A DNA stretch of 17,552 nucleotides from UBA724 sp964008075 (GTDB lineage: Bacteria > Bacteroidota > Bacteroidia > Flavobacteriales > Flavobacteriaceae), in contig CAXGAP010000026.1 of NCBI GenBank assembly GCA_964008075.1, positions 1 through 17,552 on the forward strand, in the 5' to 3' direction. Below are positions 1-6,362 of the stretch, in pieces. Made by a program: the position numbers and the translations under genes. Position 1 is the first letter of the stretch; every line of letters starts with the position of its first letter. The notes beneath the pieces were generated by a model. The model saw only the letters and a program-made list of their open reading frames with translations, had not been told where the DNA came from and made no database searches.

Positions 1-125
1 TCCCCTTGCCGTTGAATTGCGCCAAAGACTTCGTCCACAACTGGCATGACATCATCTAAAGATACCGTTGGGCGTGCAGTTAGCTCACTCCATTGATCGG
101 TAGTTGGGCTCAAAACCGTTTTCAT
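1..125 (-). CDS. hisD: Histidinol dehydrogenase, N-terminal part (cut by window edge)
   Basis: This is the first 41 codons of a gene that continues past the left edge. The translation begins MKTVLSPTTDQWSELTARP and continues with a predicted helical stretch ending near VDEVFGAIQRQG, which fits the N-terminus of histidinol dehydrogenase (W-x-x-L-x-x-RP). That enzyme performs the last two steps of histidine synthesis, L-histidinol to L-histidine, with NAD and zinc in the cytoplasm. Its ATG overlaps the TGA stop of hisG by 4 bases (ATGA at 122-125), so it is very probably translationally coupled to hisG in a his operon. No catalytic residues are inside the visible part, so the call rests on the N-terminal pattern and on hisG-hisD order. 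Confidence 0.85.
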   Translation of the reverse strand, partial: MKTVLSPTTDQWSELTARPTVSLDDVMPVVDEVFGAIQRQG

Positions 126-982
126 AAGACCATTTTTTCTACTGGGCAAACCAAAATATCTTGTGCACCAGCGGCTTTTAATTCGTCGATGACTTCCCAG
201 AATTTCCCCTCATTGATCACAGAGTGAAGTGAGCTCCAACCCGGTTCGGCCAAAGGTAATACCGTTGGGGATTTTAACACGGGAAGTATAGACGATATCC
301 TATCAATACTGTCATTGGGCACATTCATCAAAATATACTTAGACTGACGTCCTTTCAACACTGATTGAATACGAAACTGTAATTTTTTTAAGATTTCATT
401 CTTTTCAGCATCCAAGGTACTGCTGGCTGCGAGAACGGCTTCAGATTTAAACAACACCTCGACTTCTTTAAGGTTGTTTTTAAATAAGGTGGAGCCACTG
501 GAAACAATATCGCAAACCGCGTCAGATAAGCCAATATTCGGAGCGATTTCTACTGAGCCATTGATGATATGAAGCTCAGCGTCAATCCCATTTTCTCTAA
601 GGAATCCCTTCACTGTATTTGGATAGGAAGTTGCGATTTTCTTCCCTGTTAAGCTTTCAATACCCTTGTAGTTGTCCTCTTTCGGAATAGCAATCGACAC
701 CCGACATTTCGAAAATCCTAACTTTTCTTTTATAGAGATATCATCTCCTTTTTCAAAAAGTAAATTTTCACCAATAATCGCAATATCAACAACTCCGTCA
801 CGAAGATATTGGGGGATATCCCCATTACGCAAGTAAAAGATTTCTAGAGGAAAATTACGAGCGACTGCTTTTAACTGGTCTTTGCCATTGTCGATAGAGA
901 TTCCGCAGTCATTGAGGAGTTTCAATGATTCGTCATGGAGTCTTCCAGACTTTTGAACTGCGATGTGTAACTTTTTTTTCAC
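122..982 (-). CDS. hisG: ATP phosphoribosyltransferase, long form
   Basis: HisG condenses ATP with PRPP to phosphoribosyl-ATP, the first committed step of histidine synthesis. The 286 residues match the long HisG form, which carries a C-terminal regulatory domain (about residues 213-286) and needs no HisZ partner. The PRPP-binding motif is visible at residues 154-165 (DAVCDIVSSGST). GENLLFE near residue 71 and the C-terminal GWSSLHSVI segment also fit. The only reasonable start is a GTG at 982, followed by eight A residues; no in-frame ATG lies close upstream or early in the gene. A GTG start may lower translation. It lies 20 bases after the attenuator T-run and overlaps hisD by 4 bases. In known long-form enzymes, histidine inhibits through the C-terminal domain; here that is inferred from length only. 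Confidence 0.97.
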   Translation of the reverse strand: MKKKLHIAVQKSGRLHDESLKLLNDCGISIDNGKDQLKAVARNFPLEIFYLRNGDIPQYLRDGVVDIAIIGENLLFEKGDDISIKEKLGFSKCRVSIAIPKEDNYKGIESLTGKKIATSYPNTVKGFLRENGIDAELHIINGSVEIAPNIGLSDAVCDIVSSGSTLFKNNLKEVEVLFKSEAVLAASSTLDAEKNEILKKLQFRIQSVLKGRQSKYILMNVPNDSIDRISSILPVLKSPTVLPLAEPGWSSLHSVINEGKFWEVIDELKAAGAQDILVCPVEKMVL

Positions 983-1001
983 GATTTCAATTTATGCAAA
1001 C

Positions 1002-1032
1002 AAAAAAACCCGCTTGAATCTCAAACGGGTTT
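1002..1032 (-). terminator. Intrinsic terminator (attenuator) of the his leader
   Basis: On the minus strand a 12-bp stem (positions 1032-1021 pairing with 1017-1006, one G-U pair) closes a 3-nt loop. It has AAACCCG/CGGGTTT at its base and is followed by a T-run (1005-1002). This is a strong rho-independent terminator placed 20 bases before the hisG GTG. Its 5' arm is also complementary to the last codons of the leader peptide, so it is more likely a conditional attenuator than the simple end of the upstream operon. On the plus strand it is not followed by a T-run, so it points at hisG. Confidence 0.85.
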
Positions 1033-1056
1033 GGAATAAATTATATCATATCCAAC

Positions 1057-1110
1057 TCAACTCGTCTGAGACAAGAAAAATAGGCGATGGATATGTGTGT
1101 TTTTTTTCAT
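1057..1110 (-). CDS. His operon leader peptide (17 codons)
   Basis: This small reading frame starts at ATG 1110 and reads MKKNTHIHRLFFLSQTS before a TGA. It contains two His codons (CAT at 1095-1093 and 1089-1087) separated by one Ile codon. It lies directly in front of a terminator hairpin upstream of hisG, as expected for an attenuator leader peptide. The first His codons lie in a segment complementary to 1054-1047, and codons 14-16 (TCT CAG ACG) are complementary to the terminator 5' arm. Two His codons are few compared with the seven in the enterobacterial hisL, so sensitivity may be lower. Translation is inferred from position and structure, not shown. Confidence 0.7.
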   Translation of the reverse strand: MKKNTHIHRLFFLSQTS

Positions 1111-1147
1111 TTCGATTGCAAATATCAAACAAAATTTTAAAAAATCA

Positions 1148-1966
1148 CTATTGATTGCCCAAAATTATTGGTAAACCATCTTTCCCACTGCCAATTACAA
1201 TCACTTTTGCATTTGTCGATTCTGATAATTGCAAGGTGGCTTCAATCCCTTTTTCAAGAAGAATATTTCTTGTAAGAGAGGCGTTTAGGATTCGATTGGC
1301 AAGTGCTTTACCTTCAGCTTCGATACGTACTTTCTCTGCTTCTTGTTTAGCTTTTTCCAATCGGAACTCGTACTCAAGTGCTTCTTGCTCTTGGGTAAGC
1401 TTACGTTGAATTGCCTCCTTGATGGAAGGCGGTAAGGTCACATCACGTACCAAAACAGAGTTGATTTGTACATGTTGTGGCTCTACTTTCTTTTTAGTTT
1501 CCTCATAGATTTCATTTTGAATAGCATCCCGTTTAGAGGAGTACAACTGTTCAGGGGTATATCTTCCAATAACAGAGCGCGCAACTGCACGAATTTCAGG
1601 AACAATCACAATGTTTAGATAATCCTCGCCTTTTGTTTTGTGAAGCAAGCCCAACTCCTCGATATCTGGCTGATAGAGGACAGAAACATCTAATGAGATT
1701 TCAAGACCATTCGAAGATAAAACGCGCATACCGCTTTCAAATTCTTCTTGTTGTTTGATATTATAGACATACACCTTGTTCCAAGGTGCAATGATATGAA
1801 AACCCTCTGTCAGTGCGGGTTTGTCAACGACTGTACCCCCACCAAATCGTTTCCATACAACTCCAGCCTCTCCATAGCCGATGTTCACAGCTGATCGGAA
1901 AAGAATAATGAGTGCTACGAAAAATAATACAGTGATTGGTAGTCCAAGTTTTGGTAAATTATTCAT
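1148..1966 (-). CDS. SPFH/prohibitin-family membrane protein
   Basis: The 272-residue protein has one hydrophobic segment near the N-terminus (about residues 11-28). An SPFH/band-7 domain follows (about 30-215), with typical features such as GEAGVVWKRFGG, GFHIIAPWNKVYVY and a stretch on basal oligomerisation, RSVIGRYTPEQLYSSKRD. A coiled-coil-prone charged helix rich in K, E and A comes next (RKLTQEQEALEYEFRLEKAKQEAEK region). It probably forms large membrane-anchored rings, as prohibitins do, but its job in this bacterium is unknown; known relatives act as scaffolds or protease modulators such as HflK/HflC. It is the last gene of the lpx-fabG cluster, 17 bases after fabG, and is followed by the his leader. 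No catalytic site is expected. Confidence 0.9.
   Translation of the reverse strand: MNNLPKLGLPITVLFFVALIILFRSAVNIGYGEAGVVWKRFGGGTVVDKPALTEGFHIIAPWNKVYVYNIKQQEEFESGMRVLSSNGLEISLDVSVLYQPDIEELGLLHKTKGEDYLNIVIVPEIRAVARSVIGRYTPEQLYSSKRDAIQNEIYEETKKKVEPQHVQINSVLVRDVTLPPSIKEAIQRKLTQEQEALEYEFRLEKAKQEAEKVRIEAEGKALANRILNASLTRNILLEKGIEATLQLSESTNAKVIVIGSGKDGLPIILGNQ
1160..1167 (-). promoter_or_regulatory. Possible -7 box of a his-leader promoter
   Basis: The minus strand reads TAATTTTG, an exact match to the Bacteroidota -7 consensus TAnnTTTG, inside the last codons of the SPFH gene. It would start transcription roughly 45 bases before the leader ATG, giving the attenuator its own promoter. No convincing -33 TTTG lies at the usual distance, and a weaker box (GATATTTG) lies closer to the ATG. 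Transcription could also simply read through from the lpx cluster. Confidence 0.3.
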
Positions 1967-1983
1967 TGATATAAATTATAAAG

Positions 1984-2730
1984 TTAAGTAAGCATTCCAC
2001 CATCTACATTTAAAACCTGTCCAGTGATGTAGCTCGACAAGTCGGAAGCCAAAAAAACACATGCATTGGCAACATCTGTTGGCGATCCACCCCGCTTGAG
2101 CGGAATGCCTATACGCCATCCTGCCACAACGTCTTCCGATAGTTGAGCAGTCATCTCAGTTTCGATAAATCCAGGCGCAATTACATTGCATCGAATGTTA
2201 CGCGATCCAAGTTCAAGCGCTATTGACTTTGAAAAGCCAATGATACCTGCTTTTGATGCTGCATAATTCGATTGTCCTGAATTGCCCTTCACTCCAACAA
2301 TAGAGCTCATATTAATGATACTTCCATGTCGTTGTTTCAACATTGTGCGTTGCACAGCTTTTGTCAGATTGAAGACAGATTTCAGGTTGACTTCAATCAC
2401 TTTATCAAAGTCATCTTCTGAAATTCTCATCAGTAAATTGTCTTTGGTAATTCCAGCATTATTGATTAGCACGTCGATAGTACTGAAATCTGCCAATACT
2501 TTCTCTATCAATTCTTGAGCCTGACCGAAGTCAGCTGCGTTGGATTGGTATCCTTTGGCTTGTACACCTATCGATTGCAATTCTTTCTCAAGAACATTAG
2601 CAGCATCTACTGAAGAACTATAGGTAAAGATAATATTGGCACCATGTTCTGCAAAAACTGTGGCGATCCCACGCCCAATACCACGACTTGCGCCAGTGAT
2701 TAATACAGTTTTATTTTCGAGTAATTTCAT
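1984..2730 (-). CDS. fabG: 3-oxoacyl-[acyl-carrier-protein] reductase
   Basis: FabG reduces 3-ketoacyl-ACP with NADPH in the fatty-acid elongation cycle. The 248-residue protein has the classical short-chain dehydrogenase layout: the cofactor motif TGASRGIG (residues 12-19), NNAG (90-93), N115, and the catalytic S143-Y156-K160 with YAASK. The C-terminal NVDGGMLT ending is typical of FabG. Many SDRs share these motifs, so another SDR substrate is possible. The length, the overall pattern and the presence of a FabZ domain in the same cluster favour fatty-acid synthesis. It starts only 4 bases after the sucD stop. Confidence 0.92.
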   Translation of the reverse strand: MKLLENKTVLITGASRGIGRGIATVFAEHGANIIFTYSSSVDAANVLEKELQSIGVQAKGYQSNAADFGQAQELIEKVLADFSTIDVLINNAGITKDNLLMRISEDDFDKVIEVNLKSVFNLTKAVQRTMLKQRHGSIINMSSIVGVKGNSGQSNYAASKAGIIGFSKSIALELGSRNIRCNVIAPGFIETEMTAQLSEDVVAGWRIGIPLKRGGSPTDVANACVFLASDLSSYITGQVLNVDGGMLT

Positions 2731-2734
2731 TTTT

Positions 2735-3607
2735 TTAATTTAAGATTTGAGCAACTTTTTTTCCAATTTCAGCTGGGGAGTCAACGACGTGGATTCCAAA
2801 ATCAATCATGATTTTCTTTTTGGCCTCAGCAGTGTCCTCTGCCCCACCAATAATTGCACCTGCATGACCCATGGTTCGACCTTTTGGAGCTGTTTCCCCT
2901 GCAATAAAACCAACGACTGGCTTGGGATTTCCTTGTTCATGCACCCAACGGGCAGCATCTGCCTCAAGTTGACCACCAATTTCACCTATCATGACAATAC
3001 ACTCTGTTTCCTGATCATTTATTAGTAACTCTACTGCTTCTTTCGTGGTTGTACCAATGATTGGGTCACCACCTATACCAATGGCGGTAGAGATGCCAAG
3101 TCCTTCTTCCACGACCTGATCAGCTGCCTCATAAGTTAGTGTCCCCGATTTGGAAACAATTCCAACATTTCCTTTTTTAAACACAAACCCTGGCATGATA
3201 CCAACCTTTGCCTCATCTGGGGTGATTACGCCTGGGCAGTTGGGTCCCAAAAGACGTGCATTTCGTTCTTTCACATACGAAACTGCTTTCATCATATCAG
3301 CAACAGGTATACCTTCAGTAATCGTGACGATGACTTGAATACCTGCATCGGCTGCCTCCATGATTGCATCAGCAGCAAAGGCAGGGGGTACAAATATGAT
3401 TGAGGTGTCTGCTTTGACAGCAGCGACTGCCTCTTTCACTGTATTAAAAACAGGTTTATCTAGATGTGTTTGCCCTCCTTTTCCAGGTGTAACACCCCCA
3501 ACGACTTGAGTGCCATAAGCAATCATCTGTTCGGCGTGAAAGCTACCTTCACTTCCTGTGAAGCCTTGTACAATTATTTTCGAGTGTTTATTGACCAATA
3601 CGCTCAT
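2735..3607 (-). CDS. sucD: Succinate-CoA ligase, alpha subunit
   Basis: SucD is the CoA-binding, phosphohistidine-bearing subunit of succinyl-CoA synthetase, which interconverts succinyl-CoA and succinate with ATP or GTP formation in the TCA cycle. The 290 residues match the family. Visible features are the N-terminal Rossmann-like CoA-binding region with GFTGSEGSFH (about residues 15-24), GPNCPG (121-126), SKSGTLTYE (152-160) and the phosphorylated histidine H248 in GHAGAIIGG. The beta subunit gene sucC is not in the window and must lie elsewhere. The gene sits between efp and fabG with gaps of only 2 and 4 bases, so it is co-transcribed with the lipid A genes. No defects are visible. Confidence 0.96.
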   Translation of the reverse strand: MSVLVNKHSKIIVQGFTGSEGSFHAEQMIAYGTQVVGGVTPGKGGQTHLDKPVFNTVKEAVAAVKADTSIIFVPPAFAADAIMEAADAGIQVIVTITEGIPVADMMKAVSYVKERNARLLGPNCPGVITPDEAKVGIMPGFVFKKGNVGIVSKSGTLTYEAADQVVEEGLGISTAIGIGGDPIIGTTTKEAVELLINDQETECIVMIGEIGGQLEADAARWVHEQGNPKPVVGFIAGETAPKGRTMGHAGAIIGGAEDTAEAKKKIMIDFGIHVVDSPAEIGKKVAQILN

Positions 3608-3609
3608 AA

Positions 3610-4176
3610 CTATTCTTTAATTCGTTCGATATAGGTTGATTTTTCGGTATCTAATTTAATTTTATCACCCTCATTGATAAACAACGGGACATTGATTTTT
3701 GCACCTGTTTCGAGGGTTGCAGGCTTGGTTGCATTGGTTGCTGTATTTCCCTTTACTCCTGGTTCGCTATGAGTAACCTTCAATACCACACTTGCTGGCA
3801 TATCAACAGATAATGGTATGCCATCATCAGCATTGGTCATCACTGTTACGTGTTCTCCTTCTTTCAAAAGCTGGGGTGCATCTAAAATACTTTTTTGGAG
3901 TTCGATTTGATTATAATCATCAGTGTTCATAAAGTGATAGGTTTCGCCATCATTGTACAAAAACTGGTATTTACGCGTTTCGACACGAACATCATCAATC
4001 TTATGTCCTGCCGAAAAGGTGTTGTCGATGACCTTTCCATTGGTCACGCTTTTAAGTTTTGTACGCACAAAGGCTGGTCCTTTTCCAGGCTTAACATGTA
4101 AAAATTCAACGATTTTATAGATATCGTGGTTATAACGAATACAAAGTCCTTTACGAATATCAGAGGTTGATGCCAT
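3610..4176 (-). CDS. efp: Translation elongation factor P
   Basis: EF-P binds between the P and E sites of the ribosome and rescues stalling at polyproline stretches. The 188 residues match the three-domain KOW/OB/OB architecture. The tip of domain I carries the modifiable lysine K32 in the loop KPGKGPAFV (residues 29-37), equivalent to K34 of E. coli. The central ...FLYNDGETYHFMNTDDYNQ region and the C-terminal GDKIKLDTEKSTYIERIKE end are diagnostic. No modification enzyme (EpmA/B, EarP or YmfI type) is encoded nearby. It lies 3 bases after lpxA and 2 bases before sucD in an unbroken transcription unit. Confidence 0.97.
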   Translation of the reverse strand: MASTSDIRKGLCIRYNHDIYKIVEFLHVKPGKGPAFVRTKLKSVTNGKVIDNTFSAGHKIDDVRVETRKYQFLYNDGETYHFMNTDDYNQIELQKSILDAPQLLKEGEHVTVMTNADDGIPLSVDMPASVVLKVTHSEPGVKGNTATNATKPATLETGAKINVPLFINEGDKIKLDTEKSTYIERIKE

Positions 4177-4179
4177 AGT

Positions 4180-4965
4180 CTATGATGTTTTGGAGTATCC
4201 TTTCATGATCCCTCGCTGTGAGTCACGAATAAACTGTAAAATCTCGTCTCTTTCTTTTGAGACTTCTACTTCCGCTTCAATGATTTCAACAGCTTGAGTG
4301 TTGTTGTATGTTTTTTGATAAAGAATTCTGTATATGTTTTGAATCTCTCTAATTTTTTCACTTGTGAACCCACGCCGACGAAGGCCAACAGAGTTGATCC
4401 CTACATAAGAGATTGGTTCTCTTGCAGCTTTCACAAAAGGTGGAATATCTTTTCGAACCAACGATCCACCAGCGACGAATGAATGACTTCCAATCGAGCA
4501 GAATTGATGAACAGCAGTCATTCCAGCCAATATCACATGATCTCCAATAGTAATGTGGCCAGCCAATGTACTGTTGTTAGAAAAGATACAGTTGTTTCCA
4601 ACAATACAATCGTGTGCAACATGAGAATACGCCATCACCAAGCAATTTTCTCCAATAATAGTTTTTCCCCTCGATGAAGTACCTCTATTGATTGTCACAC
4701 ATTCTCGAATGGTAGTGTTATCCCCTATTTCGGCAGTTGAGTCTTCGCCATTAAACTTTAAGTCTTGAGGAATAGCAGAAATGACTGATCCAGGAAAAAT
4801 CGAGCAATTTTTACCGATTCGAGCGCCCTCCATGATGGTGACGTTGGATCCAATCCAAGTCCCTTCTCCGATTTCAACATTTTTATCAATAGTAGTGAAG
4901 GGTTCAATCACCACATTTTTTGCAAGAACTGCTCTTGGATGAACATAAGCTAAGGGTTGATTCAT
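4180..4965 (-). CDS. lpxA: UDP-N-acetylglucosamine acyltransferase
   Basis: LpxA transfers a 3-hydroxyacyl chain from ACP to the 3-OH of UDP-GlcNAc, the first step of lipid A synthesis, in the cytoplasm. The 261-residue protein is a left-handed beta-helix of hexapeptide repeats (about residues 8-190) followed by a helical C-terminus. The active-site block SHVAHD holds H115 and the catalytic H118 (equivalent to E. coli H125), followed by GNNCIFSNNSTLAGH and GMTAVHQFC, which are LpxA signatures. Its ATG overlaps the lpxC-fabZ stop (ATGA at 4962-4965), so it is translationally coupled to it. Acyl-chain length cannot be read reliably from the sequence by eye. Confidence 0.97.
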   Translation of the reverse strand: MNQPLAYVHPRAVLAKNVVIEPFTTIDKNVEIGEGTWIGSNVTIMEGARIGKNCSIFPGSVISAIPQDLKFNGEDSTAEIGDNTTIRECVTINRGTSSRGKTIIGENCLVMAYSHVAHDCIVGNNCIFSNNSTLAGHITIGDHVILAGMTAVHQFCSIGSHSFVAGGSLVRKDIPPFVKAAREPISYVGINSVGLRRRGFTSEKIREIQNIYRILYQKTYNNTQAVEIIEAEVEVSKERDEILQFIRDSQRGIMKGYSKTS

Positions 4966-6362
4966 AAGCTAGTTTCATTTTTTTTGACAATTTGTGCCAT
5001 CATTTCAGCTTCAGTTGTCAATCGACCTCTACTGTAAGCATAGGCTTGCATATGACAGATTCCCCTTCTGATAGGCGACAAGAGCTCAAGTTTAAATACA
5101 AGTGTATCGCCAGGAACAACTGGGTGTTTGAACTTGGCGTTTTCAATCTTCATAAAATAAGTAAGGTAATTTTCAGGGTCTGAAACAGTGTTCAGAACCA
5201 ATACACCACCTGCTTGTGCCATAGCTTCAATTTGTAAAACACCTGGCATTACAGGTTGTCCAGGGAAATGCCCCCGAAAAAATGGTTCATTCATTGTAAC
5301 ACTTTTAACAGCCACAACGTGTTGTTTACTAATTTCAAGTATCTTATCGACAAGTAGAAAAGGTGGACGATGGGGTAAGATTTTCATAATTTGATTAACA
5401 TCAAGAGCTGGCTCGACATTTAAGTCATAATTTGGCACACGATTTCTCTTCTCTTCTTTGATGATTTTTGTCATTTTTTTAGCAAAATTTGTATTGATCG
5501 CATGACCTGGTTTTGATGCGATCACTTTACCCCTTATGCGTATTCCAATCAATGCCAAATCGCCAATCACATCGAGCAATTTGTGTCGTGCTGCTTCATT
5601 TGGATAATGTAACGTAAGGTTATCTAAAATTCCATTTGGCTTTACGGAAATGGATGTTTTATTAAATGCTTTTCGAAGTCGATCCATCGTTTCCTTAGAC
5701 AGTTTTTTATCAACATACACAATCGCATTGTTAAGATCCCCACCTTTAATCAGCCCATTTTCTAGTAGGGTTTCGATCTCGTGTAAAAAGCTAAACGTAC
5801 GAGCGTCAGCAAACTCTTTTTTAAACTGACTCAGCTTCTTTAGAGTTGCGTTTTGCGTTCCGAGAACTTTCGTTCCAAAATCGACCATGGTTGTGACTTC
5901 ATAGTCATCTGCTGGTAACAAAGTGATTTCACTTCCCGATTCCTCATCAGTATATGTGATGTTTTCCTTTACAATGTATTCAGCTCTTTCAGCATCGAGT
6001 GTTTTGATGCCAACTTTTTCTATTGCCTCAACAAAAAATTTGGATGAACCATCCATGATTGGTGTTTCAGAAGCATTTAGTTCAATCAAAACATTGTCCA
6101 CTTCACTCCCTACAAAAGCTGCTAAGACATGCTCACAAGTATGAATGGTTACACCGTTTTTTTGAAGACTAGTTCCTCGCTTGGTGTCTGCTACGTTGTG
6201 CGCAAGTGCTTCGATTATGGGACTGCCTTCCAGGTCTGTTCGCTGAAATGCGTAACCATGATTGGCAGCTGCAGGTTTAAATGTCATTGTCACTTCGTCA
6301 CCTGTATGAATTCCTACACCTTTGAGAGTAATTGGATCAGCAATTGTAGTTTGTTTAGCCAT
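4962..6362 (-). CDS. lpxC-fabZ: Bifunctional LpxC deacetylase / FabZ dehydratase fusion
   Basis: Two complete enzymes are joined in 466 residues. Residues 1 to about 310 are LpxC, the zinc UDP-3-O-acyl-GlcNAc deacetylase that commits flux to lipid A: H78 in HTCEHVLAAF, H260 and D264 in HKLLDVIGD, and H287 in KPGH. Residues from about 318 to 466 are FabZ, the 3-hydroxyacyl-ACP dehydratase of fatty-acid elongation: LPHRPPFLLVD, H365 in GHFPG and E379 in QIEAMAQ. The short linker near residues 305-318 is charged and polar. This fusion is a known arrangement in Bacteroidota. It places the enzymes competing for the 3-hydroxyacyl-ACP pool in fixed 1:1 amounts. It overlaps lpxD by 8 bases and lpxA by 4. 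Confidence 0.97.
   Translation of the reverse strand: MAKQTTIADPITLKGVGIHTGDEVTMTFKPAAANHGYAFQRTDLEGSPIIEALAHNVADTKRGTSLQKNGVTIHTCEHVLAAFVGSEVDNVLIELNASETPIMDGSSKFFVEAIEKVGIKTLDAERAEYIVKENITYTDEESGSEITLLPADDYEVTTMVDFGTKVLGTQNATLKKLSQFKKEFADARTFSFLHEIETLLENGLIKGGDLNNAIVYVDKKLSKETMDRLRKAFNKTSISVKPNGILDNLTLHYPNEAARHKLLDVIGDLALIGIRIRGKVIASKPGHAINTNFAKKMTKIIKEEKRNRVPNYDLNVEPALDVNQIMKILPHRPPFLLVDKILEISKQHVVAVKSVTMNEPFFRGHFPGQPVMPGVLQIEAMAQAGGVLVLNTVSDPENYLTYFMKIENAKFKHPVVPGDTLVFKLELLSPIRRGICHMQAYAYSRGRLTTEAEMMAQIVKKNETSL

Larger units (their letters stand above)
1002..1110 (-). promoter_or_regulatory. Ribosome-mediated histidine attenuator region
   Basis: Four pairing segments are visible on the minus strand. 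Segment 1, CATATCCA (1095-1088), spans the His codons. Segment 2a, TGGATATG (1054-1047), is an exact 8-nt complement just after the leader stop. Segment 2b, TCTCAGACG (1071-1063), is the end of the leader frame. Segment 3, CGTTTGAGA (1027-1019), is its 9-nt complement (one G-U) and forms part of the terminator 5' arm. A ribosome stalled at the His codons would leave 2b free to pair with 3 and block the terminator. A ribosome reaching the TGA would cover 2b and allow termination. If the leader is not translated, the 1:2a hairpin, with 2b in its loop, would hinder 2b:3 pairing. The structure is read from sequence; the mechanism is inferred from classical amino-acid attenuators. Confidence 0.75.

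Noticed and set aside
963..1154. Plus-strand open frame across the his leader
   Set aside because: It runs through the attenuator hairpin and has no recognisable protein features; the minus-strand leader explains the region.
1155..1409. Open frame antisense to the SPFH gene
   Set aside because: It is a serine- and phenylalanine-rich shadow frame without a domain, promoter or neighbouring support; the same holds for other antisense frames at 2282, 3895, 5923, 9999, 12985 and 15013.
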